Part shown: piece after piece, positions 30,227-36,947 of the stretch
Layout of the letters: the number at the start of each line of letters is the position of its first letter
Numbering within the stretch: position 1 is the stretch's first letter
Assembly (NCBI GenBank): GCA_900548265.1
Contig: URKG01000021.1
Location: forward strand, 1-36,947
DNA length: 36,947 nt
Reading direction: 5' to 3'
Source of the DNA: an uncultured Collinsella sp.
GTDB taxonomy: Bacteria; Actinomycetota; Coriobacteriia; Coriobacteriales; Coriobacteriaceae
Translations under genes and position numbers: made by a program
Notes under the pieces: model-generated
Seen by the model: only the letters and a program-made list of their open reading frames with translations
Databases searched by the model: none
What the model was told of the DNA's origin: nothing

Positions 30227-30286
30227 GTTGATTGGGGACAGACTTAAATGCGTGAAAACGCTCATTTAAGTCTGTCCCCAATCAAC
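30227..30286. repeat. 24-bp perfect inverted repeat with GGGGACAG core
   Basis: Bases 30227-30250 are the exact reverse complement of 30263-30286, with a 12-base loop (cgtgaaaacgct). The arms begin gttgattggggacag. Here the GGGGACAG core is part of the stem rather than of the loop. It lies between the aminotransferase start and the ftsH terminator. Confidence 0.9.
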
Positions 30287-30310
30287 AGACGGCCCCATAT
30301 CGCTCAAAAG

Positions 30311-30345
30311 AAAAAACCTCCGCAGGTTTCCCCGCGGAGGCTTTT
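30311..30345 (-). terminator. Rho-independent terminator after ftsH
   Basis: On the minus strand a 7-bp GC stem (gcctccgc with gcggagg) and A/T-rich foot end in GGTTTTTTCTTTTG. It follows the ftsH stop by about 15 bases. Confidence 0.9.
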
Positions 30346-30355
30346 GCCACAAAGA

Positions 30356-32485
30356 CTATTTGTCGGTGTCGGCACCGACGACGGCATGGTCATCGTCAGC
30401 ATCATCGGATGCGGCTTCGGCATCCTCCTGCATGGCCGCCTGCGCAAAGGCCGCGGCATCAGCCGCCAGCTCCTCCTCGCTCATGCGAGGCACGCGCTTC
30501 TTGGTCGGCATGCCGGCCGCCTTGGCATTGCGCTCCTCCTTGGCCGCCAGGATATCGCCCTCGCGCTCAAGGTAGGCGTCCCACTCGTTATCGAGCAGGG
30601 CATTCACGGCATCGCCCTCGACAGTCTCGCGCTCAAGCAGCACCTTCGCCATCAGATCGAGCTGATCGCGACGGGCATCCAAGATCTCGACAGCACGACG
30701 ATGGGCCTCGCGCATGATGCGCTGAACCTCGATATCAATGCGGCGCGCCGTCTCCTCGGAGTAATCCTGGTGATCGGCGTAATCGCGACCAAGGAACACC
30801 TGATGTTGCGCCTCGCCAAACACTTGCGTGCCCAGCTCCTCGCTCATGCCCAGGCGCGTGACCATCTCGCGCGCCATCTTGGTTGCGCGCTCCAGATCGT
30901 TGCTCGCGCCCGACGTAATGTCATCGCACATGAGCTCCTCGGCAACGCGACCGCCCAAGAACACGGCGAGCTCGTCGAGCATCTCGTTCTTGGTCTTGAG
31001 GAAGTGGTCCTCCTGCGGAAGCTGCAGCGTGTAACCCAGAGCCTGACCGCGGCTGACGATCGAGATCTTGTGGACCGGATCGGAGTGCTCCAGGATGTGG
31101 CCCACCAGGGCGTGACCGCTCTCGTGGTAGGCAATCGTGGTGCGCTCGGCCTCGGTCATCACGCGACCCTTGCGCTGCGGTCCGGCAATCACGCGCTCCA
31201 TCGATTCCTCGACCTCGTCCATCGAGATCACGGAACGATGACGGCGAGCGACCAGCAGCGCAGACTCGTTGAGCAGATTTGCCAGATCAGCACCAGTAAA
31301 GCCAACGGTCATCTGGGCGAGCTTCTCAAACTTAACGTCCTCGTCCATCGGCTTGTTCTCGGCATGCACGCGCAAGATCTGCTCGCGGCCCTTCACATCC
31401 GGACGGTCGACCGTAACCTGACGGTCAAAACGACCGGGACGCAGCAGCGCCGGATCCAGAATGTCGGGGCGGTTGGTGGCGGCGATCAGGATGACCGACT
31501 CGCTCTCCTCAAAACCGTCCATCTCGACCAGCAGCTGGTTGAGCGTCTGCTCGCGCTCGTCGTGACCGCCGCCCAAGCCGGCTCCGCGCTGACGTCCCAC
31601 GGCATCGATCTCATCGATGAAGATGATCGACGGGGCCTGGGACTTGGCCTCCTTAAAGAGGTCACGCACACGGCTGGCGCCGACACCTACGAACATCTCG
31701 ACAAAGTCGGAACCCGAGATGCTAAAGAACGGCACGCCCGCCTCGCCGGCAACGGCCTTGGCCAGCAGCGTTTTACCGGTGCCCGGAGGGCCAACCAGCA
31801 ACACGCCACGCGGGATCTTGGCGCCCAGCTTGCGATAGCGATCCGGATCGCTCAAAAAGTCACGGATCTCCTCGAGCTCCTCGACTGCCTCGTCCACTCC
31901 GGCAACGTCTTCAAACTTGACCTTGGGGCGTGTGGCCTCGTTGGTCTTGGCGTTGGTCTTGCCAAACTGCATGTTCCTGTTGTTGGCGCCCATCATCTGG
32001 CGCATAAAGTAGAACATGATGGCGATAAGGGCGATCGTCGGAAGCACACTCATTGCCAAGTCGCCCCAAAAATCGGGATCGTTGGTGTTGACGATGTACT
32101 TGGTATCGGGGTGCTCCGCCATGAGCTCGGCAAGCGAATCGGAGCCGACATAGGTCGAAGAGAAGCTCTTGAGCTCGCTCGTATCGCCCTTGTCCTTTTT
32201 TGTCTTCCAGTAATGACCCGTCACGCTTCCGTCTTGAACCGTATAGGTCAGATCTTCGACGCGATCCTGCTTGATGGCGCTGACCATCTCGCTCGTCGCG
32301 AGCTTAACGGTATTGCTGGAGCTGGCAAAGCCGGAACCCATATTAAAGAAGGCATAGCCCAGAAGCGCGCAAGCCAAAAGAAAATACAGCCAGCCCGTAC
32401 GCGTGGGCTTCTTGCCTCCGGGCATCCCCGGGATCTTTGGGTCCCGGGGAGTCTGGGAATTGTTGTCGTTACGGTCGTCGGGCAT
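30356..32485 (-). CDS. ftsH: ATP-dependent zinc metalloprotease FtsH
   Basis: A 709-residue membrane AAA+ protease that degrades damaged or regulatory membrane and soluble proteins as a hexamer. Membrane segments lie at about 31-48 and 144-161 with an outer loop between. The AAA module has Walker A GPPGTGKT (232-239), Walker B IIFIDEIDA, and arginine fingers RPGRFDR. The zinc site is HESGH (454-458), with a later Asp/Glu in SGASNDLERAT as third ligand region. The N-terminus is Pro/Lys-rich and the C-terminal 40 residues acidic and low-complexity. The start is one base after the hpt stop; GGAGGT inside hpt is 11 bases upstream, so expression is coupled. Third gene of the tilS-hpt-ftsH cluster. 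Confidence 0.97.
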   Translation of the reverse strand: MPDDRNDNNSQTPRDPKIPGMPGGKKPTRTGWLYFLLACALLGYAFFNMGSGFASSSNTVKLATSEMVSAIKQDRVEDLTYTVQDGSVTGHYWKTKKDKGDTSELKSFSSTYVGSDSLAELMAEHPDTKYIVNTNDPDFWGDLAMSVLPTIALIAIMFYFMRQMMGANNRNMQFGKTNAKTNEATRPKVKFEDVAGVDEAVEELEEIRDFLSDPDRYRKLGAKIPRGVLLVGPPGTGKTLLAKAVAGEAGVPFFSISGSDFVEMFVGVGASRVRDLFKEAKSQAPSIIFIDEIDAVGRQRGAGLGGGHDEREQTLNQLLVEMDGFEESESVILIAATNRPDILDPALLRPGRFDRQVTVDRPDVKGREQILRVHAENKPMDEDVKFEKLAQMTVGFTGADLANLLNESALLVARRHRSVISMDEVEESMERVIAGPQRKGRVMTEAERTTIAYHESGHALVGHILEHSDPVHKISIVSRGQALGYTLQLPQEDHFLKTKNEMLDELAVFLGGRVAEELMCDDITSGASNDLERATKMAREMVTRLGMSEELGTQVFGEAQHQVFLGRDYADHQDYSEETARRIDIEVQRIMREAHRRAVEILDARRDQLDLMAKVLLERETVEGDAVNALLDNEWDAYLEREGDILAAKEERNAKAAGMPTKKRVPRMSEEELAADAAAFAQAAMQEDAEAASDDADDDHAVVGADTDK

Positions 32486-32486
32486 C

Positions 32487-33035
32487 TTACGAATAAACCT
32501 CCGGTTTCAAAATGCCCAGATACGGAAGGTTGCGATAGCGCTCGGCATAGTCGAGGCCGTAGCCCACCACAAAGGCATCGGGGCAATGGGTTCCAACATA
32601 CTTGGGCGTGATGGCCGAGACGCGGTCCTCAACGTCCTTCCACAGGAAGGCGGCGACCTCCAGAGAAGCGGGCTTGCGGCTCTCGAGGTTCTTCATCAGA
32701 TACTTGAGCGTCAGACCCGAGTCCAGAATGTCCTCGACGATCAGCACGTCGCGACCGCGGATGTCGATATCCAGGTCCTTAATGATACGCACAATACCCG
32801 AGGACTTCACACCGTCGCCGTAGCTCGAAACAGCCATGAAATCGATGTTGGTCGGCAGCTCGATCTTACGCATCAGGTCGCCCATAAAGACCACGGCGCC
32901 GCGCAGGACCGCAATCAGCACCAGATCCTTACCCGCGTAGTCGCGCGTAATCTCCTCGCCCAGGCGAGAGACGATACCGTCGATATCCTCCTGCGTGAAC
33001 AGAACCTTCTCGATATCCGGATGTTGAGAAGCCAT
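32487..33035 (-). CDS. hpt: Hypoxanthine phosphoribosyltransferase
   Basis: A 182-residue purine salvage enzyme, making IMP or GMP from hypoxanthine or guanine and PRPP. The PRPP-binding signature is VLIVEDILDSGLTLKYL, with VLRGAVVFMGDL as the earlier PPi loop and FLWKDVEDRV as purine-binding part with its lysine. Length is usual. AAAGGG is before the ATG at 33035. It lies between tilS and ftsH, a gene order conserved in many Gram-positive bacteria; in Bacillus, HprT interacts functionally with TilS and controls ftsH. Confidence 0.96.
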   Translation of the reverse strand: MASQHPDIEKVLFTQEDIDGIVSRLGEEITRDYAGKDLVLIAVLRGAVVFMGDLMRKIELPTNIDFMAVSSYGDGVKSSGIVRIIKDLDIDIRGRDVLIVEDILDSGLTLKYLMKNLESRKPASLEVAAFLWKDVEDRVSAITPKYVGTHCPDAFVVGYGLDYAERYRNLPYLGILKPEVYS

Positions 33036-33182
33036 GACAACCCTTTCTTGTGCTTATCGCCCACACACCGCCGTATGGACGCGAACTACACATTCTAGCA
33101 GCGCACGGGGTAAATTTACCAGCCCGTGCGCCATCAGCGCGGGAATACCGTCAACGTCGCACAGAATAGCAGGCGTGGGACG

Positions 33183-34721
33183 CTATTCCGCATCGACCAC
33201 GCGGAGCAGATATGCCACGCGCGTTGCGGCCGTGCACTTAAAACGCTCGTCCGCGCGAACTCCGGCGACCCACACCACGGCACCCCCCGGCGCCGTCCTC
33301 ACCATGGGCACGCCGGCGCGCTCGGAAACGGGAATGCGAGCCTCACCTAGCAAATCGGATACTTTCTTGCTTCGGCCACTCATCCCTAACGGGCACATCA
33401 CGTCTCCCGGCGCGGGACCGTCCACCCACAGGCGCGCCAATCGCGCCTCGGCAGGGATCTCGCCACGCGAGCCCGCCAGGATCCGCTCACTATCGCTGTC
33501 GGCAAAACCCAGGGCAGCCGCGTCTACCAAAGCTGTCACTTCCCCGGCAGCCGCAAGCTCACGGGCGCGGCGCACGATATCGCATCCCGGCTCAACAGCC
33601 ATCGGTTCTGTGACCAGCATACGTCCCCCGCCCAACGGCAAACGACCGGGTACGGTAACCCAGTCCGCGACCAGGCCCTCGCGAGCCGCCGGCGCCTTAA
33701 ACGCCAGCATGCCAAACTCAATGCGTGCGTCAATCCCCGCCGGAAGCGTGACCGAGCCGGTGCCCTCGGCAACGCAGGAAAGGACTCGCTCCACATGTCG
33801 CATCTCGGGACGAGCGTCCGGATCGATGCGCTTAATCGCCAGTCGCACGATGCGCCGCGCGATTACCACCTCGGCCGCAGCCAGGCGCCTGGCATCGAGC
33901 ACCAGCGCACCCGCTGCCTCTTTGCGCAAACAGCTTCGAAACGCCTGTGCCGAAAGCTGAGACAAAAACGCGTCCTCATCGCCTAAGATCTCGCAGGCGG
34001 CGCCAATCGTCTTGCACACGCTCGCATTACGCTGTGCCACCACCGGCATTACCCGATGGCGCACGTAGTTTCGCAGATACGAGATATCCTCATTGCTCTC
34101 GTCTTCACGCCACGGCTGACCATGTACCTGTAGATAGCCCACGAGCTCGCCATGAGTTAGGTCGAGCAAGGGACGTACCACGATATTCCTCCGGCGAGGA
34201 ATGCTCGATAGGCCAGCGGGCCCCGAACCCTTAATCGCGTTCATCAAAAACGTTTCCGCGCGATCCGAAGACGTGTGCGCGGTGCAGATACGAGCCGCCG
34301 TTCGCGGTGCCCCCGTCTGGGCGCAGAGCTCGCGAACATACCTCCGCGCCGCGGCATAGCGCACTTCGCGGGCCGCGGCCTCAATATTGCCCGACTCCCC
34401 ATCAAAATAAGCGTGCTCCACGCACAGCGGTAAACCATATTTCGCGCAGAGCTCACGCACAAAGGCCTCGTCGCCATCGGACGCCTTGCCGCGCAGATGA
34501 TGGTTTACATGCAGCACATGCAGGCGCTCGCGAGCAATGGGGGCAACACCGCGCCCGTCTTGGATATCCAGCTTTGATGTGCACGCCATAAGAAGCAGTG
34601 CCGTCGAGTCCGCGCCGCCTGATACCATGAGCACGACAGGAGCAGCCTGCTGCCTCGTTCGGGTCTCATCGACTGCCCCGGGCACGGCATGGTGTCCGTA
34701 ATGCTGTGATACCGTTGGCAT
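33183..34721 (-). CDS. tilS: tRNA(Ile)-lysidine synthetase
   Basis: A 512-residue PP-loop enzyme that converts C34 of the CAU anticodon of a minor tRNA-Ile to lysidine, using ATP and lysine, so that AUA is read as Ile. The PP-loop is MVSGGADSTALL (32-43). Other family parts are HVNHHLRG and ARICTAHTSSDRAETFLMNAIKGSG (given as AHTSSDRAETF around the RNA-binding loop), plus RPLLDLTHGELVGYL. The C-terminal domain has GDVMCPLGMSGRSKKVSDLL and ends with GAVVWVAGVRADERF, as in TilS. Start at 34721 preceded by GGAGGAGGAAGCGA; an upstream ATG (34751) is poorer. First gene of tilS-hpt-ftsH; the tilS-hpt gap is 147 bases without a distinct gene. An essential protein. Confidence 0.95.
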   Translation of the reverse strand: MPTVSQHYGHHAVPGAVDETRTRQQAAPVVLMVSGGADSTALLLMACTSKLDIQDGRGVAPIARERLHVLHVNHHLRGKASDGDEAFVRELCAKYGLPLCVEHAYFDGESGNIEAAAREVRYAAARRYVRELCAQTGAPRTAARICTAHTSSDRAETFLMNAIKGSGPAGLSSIPRRRNIVVRPLLDLTHGELVGYLQVHGQPWREDESNEDISYLRNYVRHRVMPVVAQRNASVCKTIGAACEILGDEDAFLSQLSAQAFRSCLRKEAAGALVLDARRLAAAEVVIARRIVRLAIKRIDPDARPEMRHVERVLSCVAEGTGSVTLPAGIDARIEFGMLAFKAPAAREGLVADWVTVPGRLPLGGGRMLVTEPMAVEPGCDIVRRARELAAAGEVTALVDAAALGFADSDSERILAGSRGEIPAEARLARLWVDGPAPGDVMCPLGMSGRSKKVSDLLGEARIPVSERAGVPMVRTAPGGAVVWVAGVRADERFKCTAATRVAYLLRVVDAE

Positions 34722-34769
34722 TCGCTTCCTCCTCCATTCGTCCGCACCCATTGTATCCTTTGGAATCTT

Positions 34770-35579
34770 ATGTCTCGTCTGCACCTTCATATCCTCGGCA
34801 GTGGCTCTAAAGGCAACTGCGCACTCATCGAGGGCCCGCAGGGGCTCATTATGGTCGATGACGGACTGTCTCGCCGCGAGACATTAAAGCGCATGGCAGA
34901 ACTGGGGCTCTCGACAGACAACGTCTCGGCTCTTCTCATTACTCATGAGCATAGCGATCACATCAAGGGCCTCGATGTCTGGTGCAAGCACTGGCACGGC
35001 CCCCTCTTTGCCAGCAGGGGCACTCTTTCGAACAAAGAAAATCTTTCGCATCTGCCTGTCGAGGAATTCGATCCCGGCGACGCCCTATCCATTGCCGGCA
35101 TCCACGTGCAAACCTACTCAACATCACACGATGTCATCAATCCAGTCGGTTATCGATTCGACACCCTCGATGATTCCATCGGCTTTGCCACCGACACCGG
35201 AGAGCTATCGAGCCAAGCCATGAACACCCTCAAAGATTGTCGAGTCCTCGCGCTCGAAAGCAACCACGATGTGACCATGCTGCGCGAGGGAGAATATCCC
35301 CGCTTTCTTCAGGAGCGCATCCTGTCTGCAAGGGGACACCTCTCCAACGGCCAAGCCGCCGAAGCCGCGCGCGAACTTGTTACCGATCGCACCGAACAGC
35401 TCATTACCATGCATATCAGCCAAGACAACAGTCGTCCGAGCCTTACCGTCAAAAGCTATACCAAAGCTCTAGCCGCAACCCTGGATGACGAACTCGGCAG
35501 CTCCGCCACCCTTCTCCAAGGATCGCGAAAACTCTCGATACGCCCCGCAAGCCAGTATCGGCCAGCAACCATTCAATAG
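34770..35579 (+). CDS. MBL-fold metallo-hydrolase (YycJ/WalJ-like)
   Basis: A 269-residue metallo-beta-lactamase-fold protein. Metal ligands are HEHSDH (59-64), a later histidine in YSTSHDVIN, Asp in GFATDTGEL, and ESNHD with RGHLSN. The N-terminus ILGSGSKGNCALIEG is typical of the YycJ/WalJ group, linked in Firmicutes to cell-wall/DNA-replication coordination and with proposed 5' to 3' exonuclease activity. It starts at 34770, with TTTGGA upstream, 48 bases from the divergent tilS start. It ends in a strong terminator. Confidence 0.9.
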   Translation: MSRLHLHILGSGSKGNCALIEGPQGLIMVDDGLSRRETLKRMAELGLSTDNVSALLITHEHSDHIKGLDVWCKHWHGPLFASRGTLSNKENLSHLPVEEFDPGDALSIAGIHVQTYSTSHDVINPVGYRFDTLDDSIGFATDTGELSSQAMNTLKDCRVLALESNHDVTMLREGEYPRFLQERILSARGHLSNGQAAEAARELVTDRTEQLITMHISQDNSRPSLTVKSYTKALAATLDDELGSSATLLQGSRKLSIRPASQYRPATIQ

Positions 35580-35593
35580 ACTGTCCTAAACAG

Positions 35594-35629
35594 CAAAAGG
35601 GGCCGGGAATCGCTTCCCAGCCCCTTTTG
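35594..35629. terminator. Bidirectional terminator between MBL and hsp20 genes
   Basis: A 10-bp outer stem (caaaaggggc with gccccttttg) and an inner gggaa/ttccc stem lie between convergent genes. Confidence 0.9.
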
Positions 35630-35661
35630 TTGTCTTTTAATAGCGAAGAACACCAACGAAG

Positions 35662-36093
35662 TTATTCGATGGAGATCTTCGTAACGTTCTTCTTCTCGAC
35701 GATCTTGGGAACCGTAACGGTCAGGATGCCGTCAGCGTACTTAGCCGAGAGGCCCTCGCTCGAAGCGTCCTTAAGATACACGCCACGCGTCGCGCTGTAC
35801 GAGCTGAACTCCTTCTGCAGGAAGTTCTTGCCCTCGTTCTCCTCGTCTTCCTCGACATTCACGCTAATGGACAGACGGCCCTCGTTAAGCTCGACATCGA
35901 TATCGTCCTTGGCGACGCCGGTCAGATAAGCCTTGACCTCATAGCCATCGCCCTTATCCTCAACGTCAACGGGGAACGCCTTAGAGGCAATCGAGCTGTT
36001 CGCTAGGTCGCTCATATCATCAAACAGATCGAACAGCGAGCTTGCAGAGGGACGAACGCCAAAAACCGAACGATAAGGAACCATGCTTGCCAT
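35662..36093 (-). CDS. Hsp20/alpha-crystallin family small heat-shock protein
   Basis: A 143-residue small heat-shock protein, an ATP-independent holdase that keeps unfolding proteins soluble. The alpha-crystallin domain runs from about residue 40, with FPVDVEDKGDGYEVKAYLTG and VELNEGRLSISVNVEEDEE. Its end has the characteristic ADGILTVTVPK followed by a C-terminal I-x-I-like KISIE. Start at 36093 with AAAGGAG eight bases upstream. The leader region is AT-rich and contains a perfect inverted repeat (36160-36188). No HAIR or CIRCE box is recognisable, so the heat-shock regulator is unclear. Confidence 0.93.
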   Translation of the reverse strand: MASMVPYRSVFGVRPSASSLFDLFDDMSDLANSSIASKAFPVDVEDKGDGYEVKAYLTGVAKDDIDVELNEGRLSISVNVEEDEENEGKNFLQKEFSSYSATRGVYLKDASSEGLSAKYADGILTVTVPKIVEKKNVTKISIE

Positions 36094-36159
36094 GTTTACC
36101 ACTCCTTTATAGGACTGCCGAGTCATCTTCCAGGTGACTGGGACTTCTTTTGACGCTCT

Positions 36160-36188
36160 TATATATGCCCACCCAGTGCTCATATATA
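36160..36188 (-). promoter_or_regulatory. AT-rich inverted repeat upstream of hsp20
   Basis: tatatatg (36160-36167) and catatata (36181-36188) are perfect inverted arms around 13 bases, 67 bases before the hsp20 start. It may be an operator, or a leader hairpin melting on heating; the 277-base gap (36094-36370) otherwise holds no gene. Confidence 0.4.
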
Positions 36189-36370
36189 CATCGACTATAA
36201 AGTTTTTTGAGTCCAGTACTATAAGCATATCTAAGTGCGTATGACTCAGGTTTTAGGAAGGTTAAGGTTCTTTGAACCAGAGCTTAAATACCGAGTATGT
36301 CCCCAGCTACAAATAACAAGGGGCTTACAATGAGCGCGTACACGTTGTTGGTAACGAGCTAAAGGGCATC

Positions 36371-36838
36371 ATGGACGACCAAAACCAGAACAATATGTTT
36401 ATGCCGACGCAGGGGGAAGATACTTCCACGCAGCCGCCACGGTTCCATCGCCCCCACATCTCGCAAGAGCCCATTAATGATCCGGAGCCCGAGTATGTGA
36501 CGAGAAATCGATATCAAACGCTCGAGGATGCCCAAACGGGACGTAAACATATGGGCGTCGCCTCGGGAGACCCTGTATATCTGAAAGACGCACCATTATC
36601 TAAAAACAGCGCAGCTAGTGATGAGCCGATGAAAGCATCCGCCGCTCATCAACAAAGAGGTCCTCGACCAAAGCAAACCTTGACGCATTCGGCTCGCTAT
36701 CTCGAAACGCCAAAACAGGGAAAATCAATTTTCGTTTCATCAAGTAAACGACGCAAGCAGCATCGACTGACAATCCTGCTTTTGATCATTGCAGCCATAG
36801 CAGTTGCCCTTGTTATTCGTTTTATTTTCTTTAAGTAA
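36371..36838 (+). CDS. Small tail-anchored membrane protein of unknown function
   Basis: A 155-residue protein that I do not recognise. The first 125 residues are polar and probably disordered, rich in Gln, Pro, His and Asp (MDDQNQNNMFMPTQGED at the start; KNSAASDEPMKASAAHQQRG in the middle), then a basic stretch SSSKRRKQHRL. A single C-terminal membrane segment follows (TILLLIIAAIAVALVIRFIFF), ending in Lys. This is the layout of a tail-anchored or single-pass inner-membrane protein with a cytoplasmic N-terminus. Start 36371 is preceded by AAAGGG. A terminator at 36907-36934 follows. The base composition is more AT-rich than the neighbours. Confidence 0.75.
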   Translation: MDDQNQNNMFMPTQGEDTSTQPPRFHRPHISQEPINDPEPEYVTRNRYQTLEDAQTGRKHMGVASGDPVYLKDAPLSKNSAASDEPMKASAAHQQRGPRPKQTLTHSARYLETPKQGKSIFVSSSKRRKQHRLTILLLIIAAIAVALVIRFIFFK

Positions 36839-36906
36839 AAGCTCAATACCAAAAAGAATTAAATCGTCTGGCGTAAATGAGTCATTTATGCCCGGTAAAC
36901 GCAAAA

Positions 36907-36934
36907 AAGGGGGAGGCCGCGAGGCCTCCCCCTT
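36907..36934 (+). terminator. Rho-independent terminator after the small membrane protein gene
   Basis: A perfect 12-bp stem (aagggggaggcc with ggcctccccctt) and gcga loop, near the right edge. An A run precedes it, so it may also work for a minus-strand gene beyond the edge. Confidence 0.8.
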
Positions 36935-36947
36935 CTCAGTTCAAGCG

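Noticed and set aside
30248..32611. A 787-codon open frame opposite ftsH
   Set aside because: It is antisense to a certain gene; high-GC codon bias keeps the opposite frame open, and it resembles no protein family.
36094..36260. HAIR (HspR) or CIRCE (HrcA) element upstream of hsp20
   Set aside because: A TTGAGT and an ACTCAG are present but about 31 bases apart instead of 7, and no TTAGCACTC is found.

Overview
The window is about 37 kb of GC-rich bacterial chromosome, densely packed with genes that mostly lie on the minus strand. Gene content (a heterodimeric ABC exporter with its MarR regulator, a YeiH-type transporter, LarE, an EF-G paralogue, the tilS-hpt-ftsH cluster), the ribosome-binding sites and the base composition suggest a Gram-positive, high-GC gut anaerobe, most likely a Coriobacteriia member of the Collinsella type. 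This is inference: there is no rRNA or other decisive marker here, and I see no tRNA, CRISPR array, prophage or insertion sequence.

Layout. 1-3200: branched-chain aminotransferase, a DedA membrane protein and serine acetyltransferase, with a large nested palindrome at the left edge. 3184-7500: a three-gene operon (MarR regulator, then two ABC half-transporters) whose promoter carries duplicated operator-like repeats. 7596-12850: a small unknown protein, a nitroreductase, an unknown membrane protein, a degenerate NtrC-like regulator, a YeiH-family transporter and a divergent GntR regulator. 12958-18041: glmS, a LacI regulator, a HAD phosphatase and LarE. 18218-20354: a self-contained module of an AlbA_2/Schlafen-type regulator plus a striking array of TTAGAGAGA sites, bracketed by two direct copies of a 49-bp repeat. 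20510-23698: a surface nuclease and an EF-G paralogue with broken GTPase motifs. 24009-26279: a polar amino-acid ABC importer operon (binding lipoprotein, permease, ATPase). 26467-30166: an rRNA uracil methyltransferase, a PHP-domain protein and an aminotransferase. 30356-34721: the tilS-hpt-ftsH cluster. 34770-36838: an MBL-fold hydrolase, Hsp20 and an unknown tail-anchored protein.

Three non-coding patterns stand out. First, short hairpins with unrelated stems but a common GGGACAG-like core occur in many intergenic gaps; one type is a 49-bp element present four times and nearly identical. Second, a 16-bp palindromic site is shared between the upstream regions of ilvE and of the amino-acid importer, suggesting a common regulator of amino-acid metabolism. 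Third, nine TTAGAGAGA-type sites lie within 190 bp in front of the AlbA_2 regulator, a candidate for an undescribed autoregulatory circuit.
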